Shown: piece after piece, positions 24,090 through 35,820 of the stretch | How the letters are laid out: each line of letters opens with the position of its first letter | How positions within the stretch are numbered: position 1 is the stretch's first letter | Assembly: GCA_015680685.1 (NCBI GenBank) | Contig: MNCI01002010.1 | Span: forward strand, 1-62,000 | From: Gnetum montanum | Lineage: Eukaryota > Streptophyta > Gnetopsida > Gnetales > Gnetaceae | Length of the DNA stretch: 62,000 nt | Direction of reading: 5' to 3' | Program-made: the position numbers and the translations under genes | Notes under the pieces: generated by a model | Told to the model about the DNA's origin: nothing | Databases searched by the model: none | The model's input: the letters and a program-made list of their open reading frames with translations, nothing else

Positions 24090-25080
24090 TAAGTAGAATT
24101 ACTTGAAGTATAGATATAGTCAAATGGTCTAATGATAGTATGATGTTATCATTAGGTGGTTTCTAGTTCTTGTATAACTTGTTTTACAACTTGTATAACT
24201 TGTTTTAGGTGGTTTCTAGTTCTTGGTTCCACCAAGGCATTGATGCCCCTAAATAGCCTCTACTAGTGTAATGTGCTAATGTGATTAAGTATGCTAAATA
24301 GTGAAAAATCTTTCTTAATGACAATATATTAAGAAATATAAAGTATAGAAGATATTCTAAGTATGGTTATATTTAAGTATGACTTTAGCTATCTCTTCTA
24401 GCTTTTTCTTAGTTAATCTCAAGAAATTAAACAAAAATACCTATAAAGTCTAGTCTTAGATATTATATGCCACATATAAATAAATAAAAGGTTTTATAGA
24501 AAATGTGGATGTTCAATCCTAAACTATCTACTAGCTAACTTCCTAAAGCAAATTCATAAAAGATTTGCTAGATAAAATAGGAAACTAAGGAATATAAATT
24601 ATTATTAAGCTCAAAATTAGGTGAAGGTAATAATATTTTTACACTAAACTGATTAAGAATTAGCACTTGAAACCTCATTCAATCAAAATAGTAAAAATAA
24701 GCTAAACCTTAGCTTATAGAGAAAATAGCCTATTTCAAAACTAGTAATCATTTCTATGTAGACATTCAATATTAAGATAGACATAATAGGAAAAACTATT
24801 CAAACAAAATGCTAAGTGACAAAAGCTAAAAGAGATAATGAAACATATTCAAAATGACACTACAAATAGTCTTTACAAATTTTCTTTTCTTGCTCCCCAT
24901 AAGTTTCCAAAATAATTTGCTTTAAGCTTTTTATATTAGCTTCAGGGAGTTACAACAATTACAAAATTTAAAGTTACAGTTTCCTTATGCTATTTTCATA
25001 TAACTAGAATCAGTTAGCTAACTACTTAGCTTCTTGGTAGATATTCTCCATTCATTGAAGCTAGAGCCCTTGTATGGCTA
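24090..25080 (-). repeat. Divergent LTR resembling family A
   Basis: On the plus strand 24210-24280 (CCACCAAGGCATTGATGCCC then CCTAAATAG and AGTGTAATGTG) parallels CACCAAGGCCCAGATACC of family A. Near 24925 AAGCTTTTTATATTAGCTTCA parallels the region around its TATA box. The ends are not definable. It could be chance similarity between AT-rich LTRs. A 21-bp tandem pair (CTTGTATAACTTGTTTTACA type) lies at about 24171-24212. Confidence 0.3.
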
Positions 25081-25099
25081 GTTGTTGGGATAGTTTTCC

Positions 25100-25679
25100 A
25101 TGATTAATAAGACTCTTGATAGCTTAATTCATTAAATTTAGCTTAGTACTATCAAGCTTCCTAATAACTTCTACAATATTACTTGTTCCTATTCCTAACT
25201 TTGTAATTGAATTTTTTATGCTAATCAACATATATCCTACACTAGAATAATCTTGTTTAAATTCTAGCCTTTTTTGGGTAGTTTCAAGAGTGATTCTTGT
25301 AACTAACATCATCATTAAATTAAGGAAATATTTCTTGTATTCGTATAGCTTCTCTCTTTTGTTAATGGCTGATTCATATAATTTATTAATCCTTCTTCTA
25401 TTTGTGTGAACATGACCTATTTCTCTCTCATTTTTGTGATCTTCTCCCCTATCTCTCTCATCCATTTCTTACCATACTCCATCTTAGTCATTATCTTCTT
25501 AAATCTTAAAAGGGAAAGATGAGAGTAATTTAGAGCTTTTTCCTTTCTAGTTTATTCTAATATAGAGTAGGTGATAGCCAATCTTTCCTATAATTTTGTT
25601 GCTTCATGTTTCTTATTTTCTAGAAATAATTTCTTAATGATTATCATTACTTTAAATTGTTCATTTTCTTCTTTTAACC
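25100..25679 (-). pseudogene. Coiled-coil reading region F, part interrupted by element E (downstream half)
   Basis: The minus strand reads as a charged, heptad-like protein: LKEENEQFKVMIIIKKLF next to the element E boundary, later KALNYSHLSLLRFKK, and the 113-codon open stretch 25465-25124 starting MDERDRGEDHKNEREIGHVH. It contains K/E/R/L-rich helices and no other recognisable domain. The reading appears to be the continuation of 34890-34166 beyond element E. Function unknown. Its style matches the coiled-coil region of element E, so it probably belongs to an older related element. Confidence 0.45.
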
Positions 25680-26562
25680 TGATGAGTGGTGAGGTACCCC
25701 TACAATCAACCATACAAATATGAGTGTTTCACGCATGATCTAGTTGAACTCCGTAAATGAACTAATTGTGGTATCTAGATAGTTACTCATAGATCATTGT
25801 TCATTGTCTTCCCATCTAGACTAGTATTAACTTTGTCACATATGGTTTAGTCCAAAGTGAGGTGTATGATGTGTTCCTACACTAATGCTACTCTTGGGTA
25901 TGATGGGAATTAATATTAACTAAGCTAGAAGAGAGAGAGGGTGAGAGAGAATCTAAATTGTCCTAAGTGTGATGAGCATCCATTCCTTAATCATTTGTAC
26001 ACATCTTGGACCTCATGCATGAATACCACTAGAATTACCAAACGCATGGCCTAGGTACACTACTAGGTTACCAATTAGTCACACTTAAATGCTCATGCTT
26101 AAGTCCTACTCATTCCACGTTACTAGGAGATAAGGGTAGAGAGGTATTAACTAAGAGAGCAATGAATAACAATAACAATAATAGTTAATTAATTAATTAA
26201 GCTAAGTGGATGCTATAATGATGAAGTAATCTTAATCTTTATTGTTGATCATGTATGTGTCCAAGCACATCACACTCGAATAAGGATCCCATACAATTAC
26301 AATCATCACACTATGGGCATGCACTAGGAGAAAGGGTTGAGAGAAAAATTGACAAAAAGTCCCTACCTTAACACTAAAACTAAAATCAAAACATAACTTC
26401 GCTTTTATCAAAACTACCTACCTCTTATTTATAGATGACAAGATAGGCTGTCAGATTGCATTTAGGCTATGATATTGCATTCAAGCTACGATATCATTTC
26501 CATGATATCACATAAATGATATCATGGGTGCAATATCACAGCCAAGAATTCATGACTCATCA
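25680..26562 (-). repeat. 3' LTR of element E (family B)
   Basis: Read on the minus strand it starts TGATGAGTCATGAATTC and ends CACTCATCA, about 883 bp. GATATC-type motifs are at about 26450-26545 and TATAAATA at 26426-26433. It is close in sequence to the LTR at 33290 over its whole length, including the AGAGAGAGGGTGAGAGAGAA tract. Confidence 0.88.
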
Positions 26563-26739
26563 TACCTCCATGATCAAATGAAAACTCATCCTTGAGTTAA
26601 GGTGAGAACAAGCTCCATTGATTACACAATGGATAAGTATGGGATTATTGATTGACTAGAATGGACTCATGTTGTAGTGTGGATTCAGCACAAAATTGAG
26701 ACAAAACACAAAAGAGAAATCCTATGATTACAAAATTGG

Positions 26740-28260
26740 ATAGAACTCATGTAGTTCCAAGTGGTGGTGGCTCCTCCATGGGTGACTTTCCCTTCTCTTA
26801 CACTCTAGTTCTTAGGGTTTGATGGCATTGAAGTATGACCTAGAGTTTCTCCTCTTTATTTTGGGGATCCTATGCCATCCATGCTAATGTTTCAATGTTT
26901 GATGGAGTTGGCACCTCCCATGGGCATGGTGGTTGCAGAAACATTTTATTTGCTTTGACATACCAATTCACAAACACCCATCATTCCTCCTCATAGGCTC
27001 TGGTTTTATCTTTTTATTCTTAAAAATCTATGAGCCATTGAGCCAAGTTTGTTGTGATACCTTTCTATCCCTGGTATCTTGCATTAACACCCTCAAGCTC
27101 ATAATTTGCAACCTCTACTTTTTGCAATGTTTTCTTGCGTTCTACAAATTCTATTTCATATTTGGTGTAGGTGGTGGCTACCAGTTTCTCAAGCTCTATT
27201 CTTGGGTGCCCTATTGTTAACATGTCAAGGTTGGCATACCATAGGTTTACTAACTCCATGTACTCTATAAGGTCCTGGATCTACAGGTCTTGGCTCTTAA
27301 TTTCTGCCTAGTGAACCAATGCGTATGTGTCCAACATAGCCTACCAATCCATGTGTTGAGCACTGAGAGTGTTAATGTGGGCCTTGGCCATATGGATCTC
27401 CTTTTCAATGATTTGTTTATACATCCCCACTTGGTCCTAGAAATGCTCCTTTAGTTTCTCATGCCGCTTAGCCTCATTCTACCACCCGCTTATTTTGATG
27501 GCCATCTACTGATGAATAATGCATACATCCTCCATCAAGAGGGTTTGATTTTTCCTAGCTAAATGGTTCATGTCCTAGTTGACCCTGATTAGTTGTTCTT
27601 ATAACTGCTAAAAATGTTCCTTGAGAACATTCTTTTGTTTCTCTATAGAGGTCAATCTAAGGTTGTCGACAACAAGCTGTTTATTTTCCTCTTGTAAGGC
27701 CTTGAGTGATTTAACATGCATGTAAGTCTACACTTGTGCTATAGAGGCATCCCAAATAGTCTTCTCTTTTTCTTCTACCATCCTTTTAATCTTTGTCAAT
27801 AATTTATTAAGTTGTTTAGTTCTGAAAGTATATAGTTGGTCTGCGAGAATGAAGTGGGAAGGAACTTGATTTGCTAATTGTAGGGTAATGAGCCTTTCTT
27901 GAAATATTTTCACTTCTAATTCAACATGCTCAACCCTCATCTGCATCATGACTAGCTTCCCCTTGGTGGAAATGAGGTCTGATTGTACCATTGTAGCGTC
28001 CTATGCGATGTCAAATAAGGACATCATTACTTGTCTTATTTGTAGTAATCGAAAAAGTACATCCTCATGTTCCGCATGAGTCATTGAGATACCCACCAGA
28101 TTTTGAGCATCCCATGCTCCTATAAGATCTTCTGGTGGCATAAGAGACACATTCAATGATTCTTTAATTTTTTCTGTGACCACTTCTATAGCTCCCACTG
28201 CATCTTGGTGCAACATGACCACCATTGTGGCCCCTTCACTAGTTTCCAACTGCACCTAAA
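26740..28260 (-). pseudogene. Long coiled-coil protein region of element E
   Basis: One frame reads with scattered stops for about 500 codons: VQLETSEGATMVVMLHQDAV, then MRVEHVELEVKIFQERLITL, KTKQLNKLLTKIKRMVEEKE-like helices, KALQEENKQLVVDNLRL, and near the end LEKLVATTYTKYEIEFVERK. Heptads rich in L, E, K and Q indicate an extended coiled coil. No catalytic motif is seen. Open sub-stretches are 28255-28001, 27991-27728 and 27259-27065. The region stands where pol would be in an autonomous element and ends shortly before the polypurine tract. Role unknown. It may be structural or act with Gag. Confidence is for it being a decayed coding region. Confidence 0.65.
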
Positions 28261-28659
28261 AGGATGTAGTGTTTCCTAAAATCTATTGTGACCAAGTGCT
28301 CTCCCTTCCTCCTATCTGAATGGATACTTTACCCCATGCATGATCCATAAAAACTGTAGGCTATACGACATCGTAGATGATGCAGAAGAGATTTGCATCA
28401 TCATGACTTCCCCAATTGACCATCTCAATGATGTTCCTGAGATGGCTCATCAATGGTCTGTAATCTTGTAGCAATGGTGGTGGTTGATCCTACTAGCACA
28501 TGCTGGGCCTTACCTCTTCCTATTGACTAGGTCTCGTGCTTGGACGTTGACTAGGTCCTACAAGCTGAGTTGCAGTTGGCCTTGCCATTTGTCCTTTTTC
28601 TTGTTCCCATCCTATCATCTCATCCATGCTTTTCCTTGTAGCTGGTGGATTTAGTAGTT

Positions 28660-29060
28660 TGACATGTGAAGCATTTTAGGCTTTTTGAATGACATCATTG
28701 GTGTATCCTTTACTACCAGCACATCTACACAGGTTCTTGATAAGAAAAGGGAAGGGCAACACAAACTTCCCTGTCTTCTGTTCTTCAAACTACCTTATGA
28801 TCTCCATAAAATATAGATGGGTAGGTTAGTGTTAACCTTTCCCAACAACACTACACATCCTCTTATCACATATGTTGAAATTATTTTTAAAATGTTTTTG
28901 GGGAAGGTCTGATCAGTTCCTATTTTGAAATAAACCCTCTCTTTCATCATAAACTCTCGAAAGGTCTTATCTTTCTTGCGGTACACCCTATCTAACCAAA
29001 CTTTTCATGCATTAGGATCTGAGTGGGTAGACAACTAAGCAACTTTTGACCTTGTATTCA
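28660..29060 (-). pseudogene. Domain resembling plant transposon-associated protein (PF20167-like), element E
   Basis: The minus strand reads RVYRKKDKTFREFMMKERVY, then FPKNILKIISTYVIRGCVVL (open 28986-28795), and after a frame change FVLPFPFLIKNLCRCAGSKG. The pattern of an ISTYVI-type helix followed by LPFPxLIxxLCxxAG recalls the putative plant transposon protein domain found in many plant genomes near gypsy elements. I name this from pattern memory only. It lies between the gag region and the coiled coil of element E, so all three may have formed one or two open frames. Confidence 0.4.
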
Positions 29061-31292
29061 AAAGTTTTAATGCTTCTGAAATGGATTGAATAGAGAAATC
29101 AATAATCACACCACAAATATTAATTGTGGAGCCTTCTTTTTGTTGTGCCATAATACATACATTTCCCCTACGTACCAGGCACTACTTTTAGAGAGGGTAG
29201 GCCATAGTGGGGACCCTTTGAGGTGATCCCTAACAACCTCTAGAGAAAATTATGTGAAAGGTCAAAAATTTAATTCCACAATCACTATAGTAAATGTACA
29301 CATTTCATGGATGATCTGAATACAATTCTAGGGCAACATGAGATGTCATCCCTGTTTAGATGCTGCAGTAGTTCCTTCTTCTACCTACCTTGATTGTAAA
29401 ATAGTAGGGTCTTCTTGGTGGATACTAAATGATTATTCCTCTTACTATACATGTTTTTCAGTAAGAACTTTTCCTTCACCTCTCCTAGGTAGTTTGATCG
29501 TGCCTTGAGTAGGACCTTCCTATTGTTCACATTTCAAGGCCATCTGTAATCACATGGGGCCAATCATTAGTAAGGTTGTTATTGAAGTTAGGTTATACCT
29601 TACTGCTTGCCTTAATGAATCTGCTTTATCTCCATGTGATGTTAATTATTAGGAGAAAGTGCCCCTAAAATATTATAATATTTAATCCTCTTTGCTTAGG
29701 TGGGTTCCTAATCTAGTTTCCTTGTATAACTAAGGAGATGAAATTATTTTTGGCACATTTATCATTAATTTTATAACTAGTTACCTTTAATAATGTCCTT
29801 CAGGTCATGAATAATTTCAAAAAATTTATGTGCTATTCAACATGTGCCCCTCCCCCACAACTAAGCTGAACACTCTAGGTTCAAGTACATTCAAATGAAA
29901 TGAAAATCAGAGTACCGATGGGCAAGTTATGGATATGAAAGCAAGGGATGTGCAATCGCAAGTTGTAGAGAGAAATTGAAAAATCATCCCCCACATGAAC
30001 AGTTGAAAATGATGTTGATTAGTCAAGGGGTGTCAGATATATATAAATTTTTTGGACATGATGTTGATTAGTCAAGTTTGTAGAATGTACCAAATTTTTA
30101 AGATTTTTCTGAAATGTAAACTAAGGACATCTGGGCAATTGCTAAAGGGTTCCAGGGTAATTCAACTAGTTTTAAAGGCACAAATATTATGATGGTGTGG
30201 AATTTATCAGTAGGAACCTCAGATGGGATAAAAAGGCTATGTGATGGTTCATAGGAATGTGTGAATTGGAGGGATAGTAATAAGGGAAAGAATATCATTC
30301 AAAATACACTGAGGGTAGTAGATGATGTGTTATGAGTACAAATTACAAAAGGTACACAAGTGGATCCTACCCAAAGTAGGCTCCAATCTATAATACCCTT
30401 GCATAACCACACCTTAAAATTTTCATAGGCACTACAAGGGTTAAATGTAATTCAAATTGGTTCCACAAAACACACACATGTAAGTATCATACAAATGAGG
30501 TAAGAATTCTATGCTACACAAGACACAACTAAAATTACATGGATAGTCAAATGAGGTGGACTATACAAGGGATTGTAGAGATTGGGACATGAGGTAACTA
30601 ACCTAGGGCACAATGAATCCTACATGTAGAGAATGATTAATGTGTCATTAACCTATCATTCCAAGATCAAGACAATGTCCATTCCCCTGATTAGTGACAC
30701 TACATTGTTTCATTCCATGATGAGCAACTATGAGAGTACCATAACAATAAGGTGTATGATCACTTTTCATTGTTTTCAATAGAGGAATTATTTTTTCTTT
30801 GTGGTAGTTCTTTCTCTTTCTTTCTTTTCTTTTCTTCTCTTTTCTCCTTCTTTTTCTTTTTGAATGAATAAATCCAGAGAAGCTACCAACCTTCAAGCAT
30901 GGGTGCATGTATTTCCAATGGGATCCCCTAGATCACCATTGGATTTTTGAGTTCCTTTTGATTACTCTTACTCCCATTTTGTGTTAGATCTACAAGGATC
31001 TTAGTACAACCACATTGCATAATAACTATTACAAATGTTACCAAACAGAATCCACAAGTCCCCTTGTTTTCACACCATAATCATTCCCTCTTGGTCCATC
31101 CTTCTTCATTCTGGGTACAATGAACATGAAATTAATAAATGAAATATGAGGATCCTTGTAAGCTGGAAATATTGAAACTTGATCCTACTTACCTCATTGG
31201 GGTTCACACACTTGATTATAGTAAGCATAGTGGGGAAATTTATAAGATATCATTCCCGGGTAAGGAGTTGACCCACTATGATCATTCAGACT
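29061..31292 (-). other. Weakly coding middle part of element E
   Basis: The minus strand has short open pieces only. A pyrimidine tract at 30805-30862 (plus strand) would encode a lysine/arginine-rich run (30908-30648). No family motif is recognisable between 30600 and 29060. Confidence 0.4.
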
Positions 31293-31949
31293 CTAAAATG
31301 GTATGCAAGGATCAAGATGATACCCTCCATGGCTATATTCATTAGGTTGTATGGTTGTTAGAGTGTCAATTGGTGGCCCTAATGAAGTGACATGAGACAT
31401 TGGATTTGAGGCGAAGGATGCACTAGAGTGTTGGACTTGTGTTGAGCTGAAGAATACAGTGGCCTTGGAATTGTCTTGTCCCTTCCTATGGTTATGTTTA
31501 AAAAAGGGATGCCTTTGATGTTGGGAAGGTCTCTCACTTATGTTGGCAATAGTAGCACAAGTAACATTCATGGGTTATTGCTATGGTATAGACACTTCAA
31601 GAATAGTTGGAAATGATGTAGAAGGAGGGAAAGGATGAGAATGTTGAAATTTAGGAGAAGTGTAAGGTACACAAAGTGGTGGTGATGTTGAGGATATGGG
31701 CTAATAGTAGTGAGGAGAATGGTAATGCGAAGAGATAGAGTATGTTAGCCCAAGAGGGAAAATAGGATGTTGTACTAGATACACATTTGGATTCTGATGA
31801 TACGAAGGGTGTCTCTAGTTTAGGGGTGGCTTCCCCCATGACTGGGATTGTTGCCACCATGATTGAACACATTATCTTTGTATGAACTCTAGGTGTAACA
31901 TGCTTTCCCAATGCTCATATAAATGTAACAAGATTGGGCATTAGCCTTT
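31293..31949 (-). pseudogene. Gag C-terminal histidine/proline-rich region, element E
   Basis: After the gag core the reading passes through segments rich in H, P, S and Y (SSYKDNVFNHGGNN-like, PYPGMISYKFPHYAYYNQV further on). Open stretches are 31911-31651 and 31571-31293. A similar proline/histidine-rich stretch follows gag in element C (37800-38200), so it is probably the Gag tail. No zinc knuckle is visible. Confidence 0.5.
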
Positions 31950-33148
31950 GGGATGATTGTATAGGCAAATGTTACATTCTTATGTATGATTGGCAGTTGA
32001 ACTTTTATTTTCTTCATCCCTTATTTATGATTGTCTAATGATATTTTGTCCTACTTCATAGGTTGTCAAAACTCTATCTTCAATAACATTGATATATTCT
32101 CCACACTTTTTATGCATCCATTCTATCATCTTATTGATCTTTTCCTCAGTTTCATCTAATGATTGTTGTACTCACAAAGATGGTTCTTCCTCCTTGAGAT
32201 AGGTTGATTTATCCTTTTTGTGATTATGGATCTCTGTTATTTGGTCCCGTTGATGTTTTTCAACATTCTCCCATCTAGCCATTTCTCCTTCTTCTTTTGC
32301 TACCCACTTAAGAAGCTCTTGGAATTGATGGGCTTGCAATTCGTATAGTTAACCTTGGTCATATATCCCTAGGGTCTCTCTTGTTTCATTATGAATCCCA
32401 TCATTGATATGCTACATTAGCCTTTTCTCAGAGAACTCATGGCCTGGACAGATGTTTAACAGTGCATAATATCTTTCTAAGGCCATGTATAAGGGTTCAT
32501 GTTGTGCTTGCTTCAACTCTTGGATTTGTTTCCTCAAGGCCAACACTTTTGCATATGTTTGATATCTTTCATTAAAGAGTTCTACCATTGTTGGCCAACA
32601 TTGAATTGAATAAAGTTTTAACGATCTATATCATACTTTTGCTTGGCCAACGAGTGTCATGGGAAAGAACTTGAGTTTTTACAAACCATTATCAATGTTG
32701 TTCCATGCACAAGCATCATAGAAGGCTTGTAAATGTTATTATGAATCTAATTCATAGCCCCTTGAGAAATTGGAAAAAATTTTTAAATCAAGCCTTGCTA
32801 GGCAACTCTCTTTATGATGCCTATGGGAGATTTGACCAACCTCTTGTATTTGCATTAGGCTTGTAGTGGCTAGTAGGGGTTCATCATCATTGAGTAAGTT
32901 ATGGTTTCATGTGTTGGGATGATGTTGCCTTCATTTATGTTTATAAGAAATTCCCACCTTGAATTGCATACTCCAGTATTCATTGTCATATAATTTGTTG
33001 CTTCTCAAATGAATTTCCTCACTAGATCTGGCATTATCGTAGTCTTGTAGAAGAGGCATGGTTGTGAAATTGTGNCATATAATTTGTTGCTTCTCAAATG
33101 AATTTCCTCACTAGATCTGGCATTATCGTAGTCTTGTAGAAGAGGCAT
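31950..33148 (-). pseudogene. Gag of element E
   Basis: The start codon candidate (MPLLQDYDNARSSEE) is at 33059, or at 33148 in the duplicated copy next to the single N at 33075. The core reads LKFFPMTLVGQAKV, then SIQCWPTMVELFNERYQTYA, LALRKQIQELKQAQHEPLYM, ALERYYALLNICPGHEFSE and THETRETLGIYDQG-like sequence. This is the retrotransposon gag pattern with the FPxxLxGxAxxW and ERYxxLxxxCPxH motifs. It ends with a charged tail, WVAKEEGEMARWENVEKHQR. A few stops break it. It is homologous to gag of element C (36.8-37.3 kb) but clearly diverged. Confidence 0.8.
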
Positions 33149-33163
33149 GGTTGTGAAATTGTG
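32987..33163 (+). repeat. Exact 88-bp duplication around a single N (assembly join)
   Basis: Bases 32987-33074 and 33076-33163 are identical and are separated only by N at 33075. An identical overlap on both sides of one N is what an unmerged contig join looks like, so the true sequence probably has one copy. Confidence 0.85.
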
Positions 33164-33267
33164 TGTGAATTTGTATGTGAATTTTTTTAATTATTTCTTC
33201 TTAAAAGATATATCGTTAATTCTTATCCAGTCACCTTGTATAACATAACTAATCTAGATAACTAGCA

Positions 33268-33289
33268 CCATCCTTGGAAATGGCACCAA
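33268..33289 (-). promoter_or_regulatory. Primer binding site of element E, tRNA-Asp type
   Basis: Directly after the 5' LTR the minus strand reads TTGGTGCCATTTCCAAGGAT. It fits the complement of plant tRNA-Asp (TGGCGCCGTTGCCGGGGAT) with five differences, four of them C-to-T or G-to-A changes. Athila elements are known to use this primer. Confidence 0.72.
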
Positions 33290-34165
33290 TGATGAGTGGC
33301 GATGTACCCCTACACTCAACCATACGAATACGAATGTTTCACACATGATTCAGTCAAACTCTGTAGATGGACTAGTTCTGGTATCTAGATAGTTACTTGT
33401 AGATTATCATTAGCTATCTTTCCACCTGAACTAGTATTAACTTTTTCATGTATGATTTAGTCTAGAGTGAGGTGTATGATGTATTTCTACATGAATGCTA
33501 CTCCTAGGTATGATGGTAATTAATATTAACTATGTTGGGAGAGACAGAGGGTAAGAGAGAATTTAAATTGGCCTAAGTGGGATAAGCATCCATTCCTTAA
33601 TAATTTGTATACATATTGGGCCTCATGCATGACTACCACTAGGATTACCAAACACATGGCCTAGGTACACTACTAGGTTACCAAGTAGTCATACTTAAAT
33701 TCTCGTGATTAAGTTGTACTCATTCTAAGTTACTAGGACATAAGGGTAAAGAGGTATTAACTAAAAAAGTAATGAATAACAATAACAATAAAAATTAATT
33801 AATTAATTTAGGTAAGTGGATGCTACAATTATGAAGTAATCTCGATCTTTATTGCCAGTTGTGTGTGTCCAAGTACATCACACTCGAATAAGCATGTTGT
33901 ACAATTACAATTAGAACAGTATGGGCATGCACTAGGAGAAGGGTTGAGAGGAAAAACTGATAGAAAGTACCTACCTTAACACTAAAACTAAAATCAAAAC
34001 ATAATCTCCCTTTTACCATAACTATCTACCTCTTATTTATAGATGAGAAGATAGGCTGCGATATCACGTACGCAATATCGTATCCAAGTTGCAATATCGC
34101 ATCCATGATATTGTGTACGTGATATCATGGGTGTGATATCACAACCAACAATTCATGACTCATCA
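33290..34165 (-). repeat. 5' LTR of element E (family B)
   Basis: Read on the minus strand it starts TGATGAGTCATGAATTG and ends GCCACTCATCA, about 876 bp. The U3 carries an array of GATATC or near-GATATC palindromes (34055-34140), followed by TATAAATA (34034-34041). Confidence 0.88.
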
Positions 34166-34953
34166 TAAGCTTTTCATTTCTCCTCATAGCTTGAATTTTT
34201 CTTTCTCATTTTACAACAAAAACACTTGTAGCTTAGCTATCTAATTATCTCCTATTTGTCCCATATCTTTAATCTGAGTAGCTATGATATATAACATCTC
34301 TCCATGTGATATTACAAGGTTTTTCTTCCATGTTTGTGGGTTATCTTTCTTATAGTGGAAGATGACAAGGGCTTCTATTTTAGGGGTAGTAAGGAGCTTT
34401 TAAGTTAATGTAATTAAGCCTTCTTTTTCCTTAATCTTAAAATATTGGATTTCTCCCTTCATCAAATATCTACATGGAAAGATGAGGGCTAAAGAAGAGC
34501 TTTCTCCTTCCTTCTATTACAACTATTATTTAGAGTTTAGTTAACTTTCGTTATTCTTGTTTCTTTAGCCTTTGCTAATTTTCTTGTTGCTATTGAAGCT
34601 CCATTAGCTTCTACTATTCTAATAGTTGCTATTTGCTCTTTCAAGTTTTACTCTTGTAGCTATTGTTTCTTCTTTGTCATTTCTTAGTTGATGCTAGCCT
34701 TCATTATAGCCTTTACTCTAGCATATGCTTTCCCACCAAGGAAAAACTATTCATCAAGCATGACATTCGTTGGCTCTAGTAGCTTCCATGAGAAATAGTT
34801 TTTCTCCATTATGGTTAGGCACTCTTCTAAAAAATCCCTGGCTAGGGGTGTTCTTTGTCTTTCATCCATTTGCAAATTACAATCATAGGGTGTCATAAGC
34901 TAAAGCTAGAAACTTCATTGATAAGCTTCTTTTTAGATATACTAGAGCCTCTT
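34166..34953 (-). pseudogene. Coiled-coil reading region F, upstream half
   Basis: The minus strand reads MDERQRTPLARDFLEECLTI, then MEKNYFSWKLLEPTNVMLDE, FFLGGKAYARVKAIMKASIN and ANGASIATRKLAKAKETR, with stops. It is charged and helix-rich like 25679-25100, and element E separates the two. Both halves carry a similar AAAGATGAG...GAGCTTT stretch (25515 and 34480), which may be an internal repeat. Not recognised as any named family. Confidence 0.42.
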
Positions 34954-35798
34954 TGATAAATAATGTTTTACAATACTTTGATATTGGGATGGTTGTGATA
35001 TCAAATACACAATATCATAGCCCAAGATGTGATATCGTATATTCGATATCGTAGGGTTACTCCTAGGTCTATAAATACAGTGCCCAAGCACATAATTCAA
35101 CTAAGTTTTTCATTTTCAAGGAGCCAAACTCTTGCAATTTATCCATTTAAAAGTTAGAAGATTTTCCAAGTGCCTATAGAAGGAGCTCTAAGTGTGAATG
35201 AATCTTTATTCAAGAATTGATGTACCTGAACATACCATTCTGTTGGCAATAAAGATGAACTCTTTAATTCATTCCTTGCAATAGTTAGGACTTTCTTTCT
35301 TAGGCATTTATATATTATGCAATTTACATAAATATTATTTATATATCAATTAATTTTAATCAATTAAGAAAATCATTAAAATACACAAGCATGACCCCTT
35401 TGAACATATGTGTATCACTTGGTAGCTTAGAAAGGATTAGCATTTGAGAACCTAGCATTGTTCACATAAAGTTTAGGATGTGTCCAAGAAGTGGAAACAA
35501 TTACTTGTATTAGGCTAGATTAGACCATAGTTTATTTAGTTAATAAGTCTTACTCTCATCTTTGTTCTAGGTGAGTAATTTCATAAAAACACAAAATAAC
35601 AAAAATATTACACCTTAGTCACACTTAATCATACAATTGCATCTCATAAGTGGGATTGGGAAGAAAATGAACAAACAACATGCACACACTATTTAGCTCT
35701 AGTGTACTTAGTAATTATATTCTACAGAATTCAATTGGATCACATGTGAATGCTTGTGATTCATATAGTTGGGCATAGGGGTATCTTGTCACTCATCA
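34954..35798 (+). repeat. Family-B LTR, 5' LTR of element C
   Basis: It starts TGATAAATAATGTTTTAC (aligned to TGATGAATCATATTTTGC at 17288) and ends GTCACTCATCA, about 845 bp. GATATC motifs are at 34998-35055 and TATAAATA at 35070-35077. Confidence 0.82.
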
Positions 35799-35820
35799 TT
35801 GACATTGTTGTTGGGGACTA
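35799..35820 (+). promoter_or_regulatory. Primer binding site of element C, tRNA-Asp type
   Basis: TGACATTGTTGTTGGGGACT lines up with the tRNA-Asp complement TGGCGCCGTTGCCGGGGATC. Every difference is a transition, mostly C to T or G to A, as expected from decay of methylated cytosines. Confidence 0.78.

Larger units (their letters stand above)
25680..34165 (-). mobile_element. Element E: non-autonomous LTR element with gag and coiled coil but no pol
   Basis: Two family-B LTRs in the same orientation (33290-34165 as 5', 25680-26562 as 3') enclose 6.7 kb. Five-base flanks TAACC (25675-25679) and TAAGC (34166-34170) differ at one base, consistent with an old target duplication. A tRNA-Asp type primer site follows the 5' LTR and a TTTGATCATGGAGGTA purine tract precedes the 3' LTR. 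Inside are gag, a histidine/proline-rich stretch, a domain like that of plant transposon-associated proteins, and a long coiled coil. I find no protease, RT, RNase H or integrase motif. It presumably used enzymes of Athila-like relatives such as elements B and C. Confidence 0.78.
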
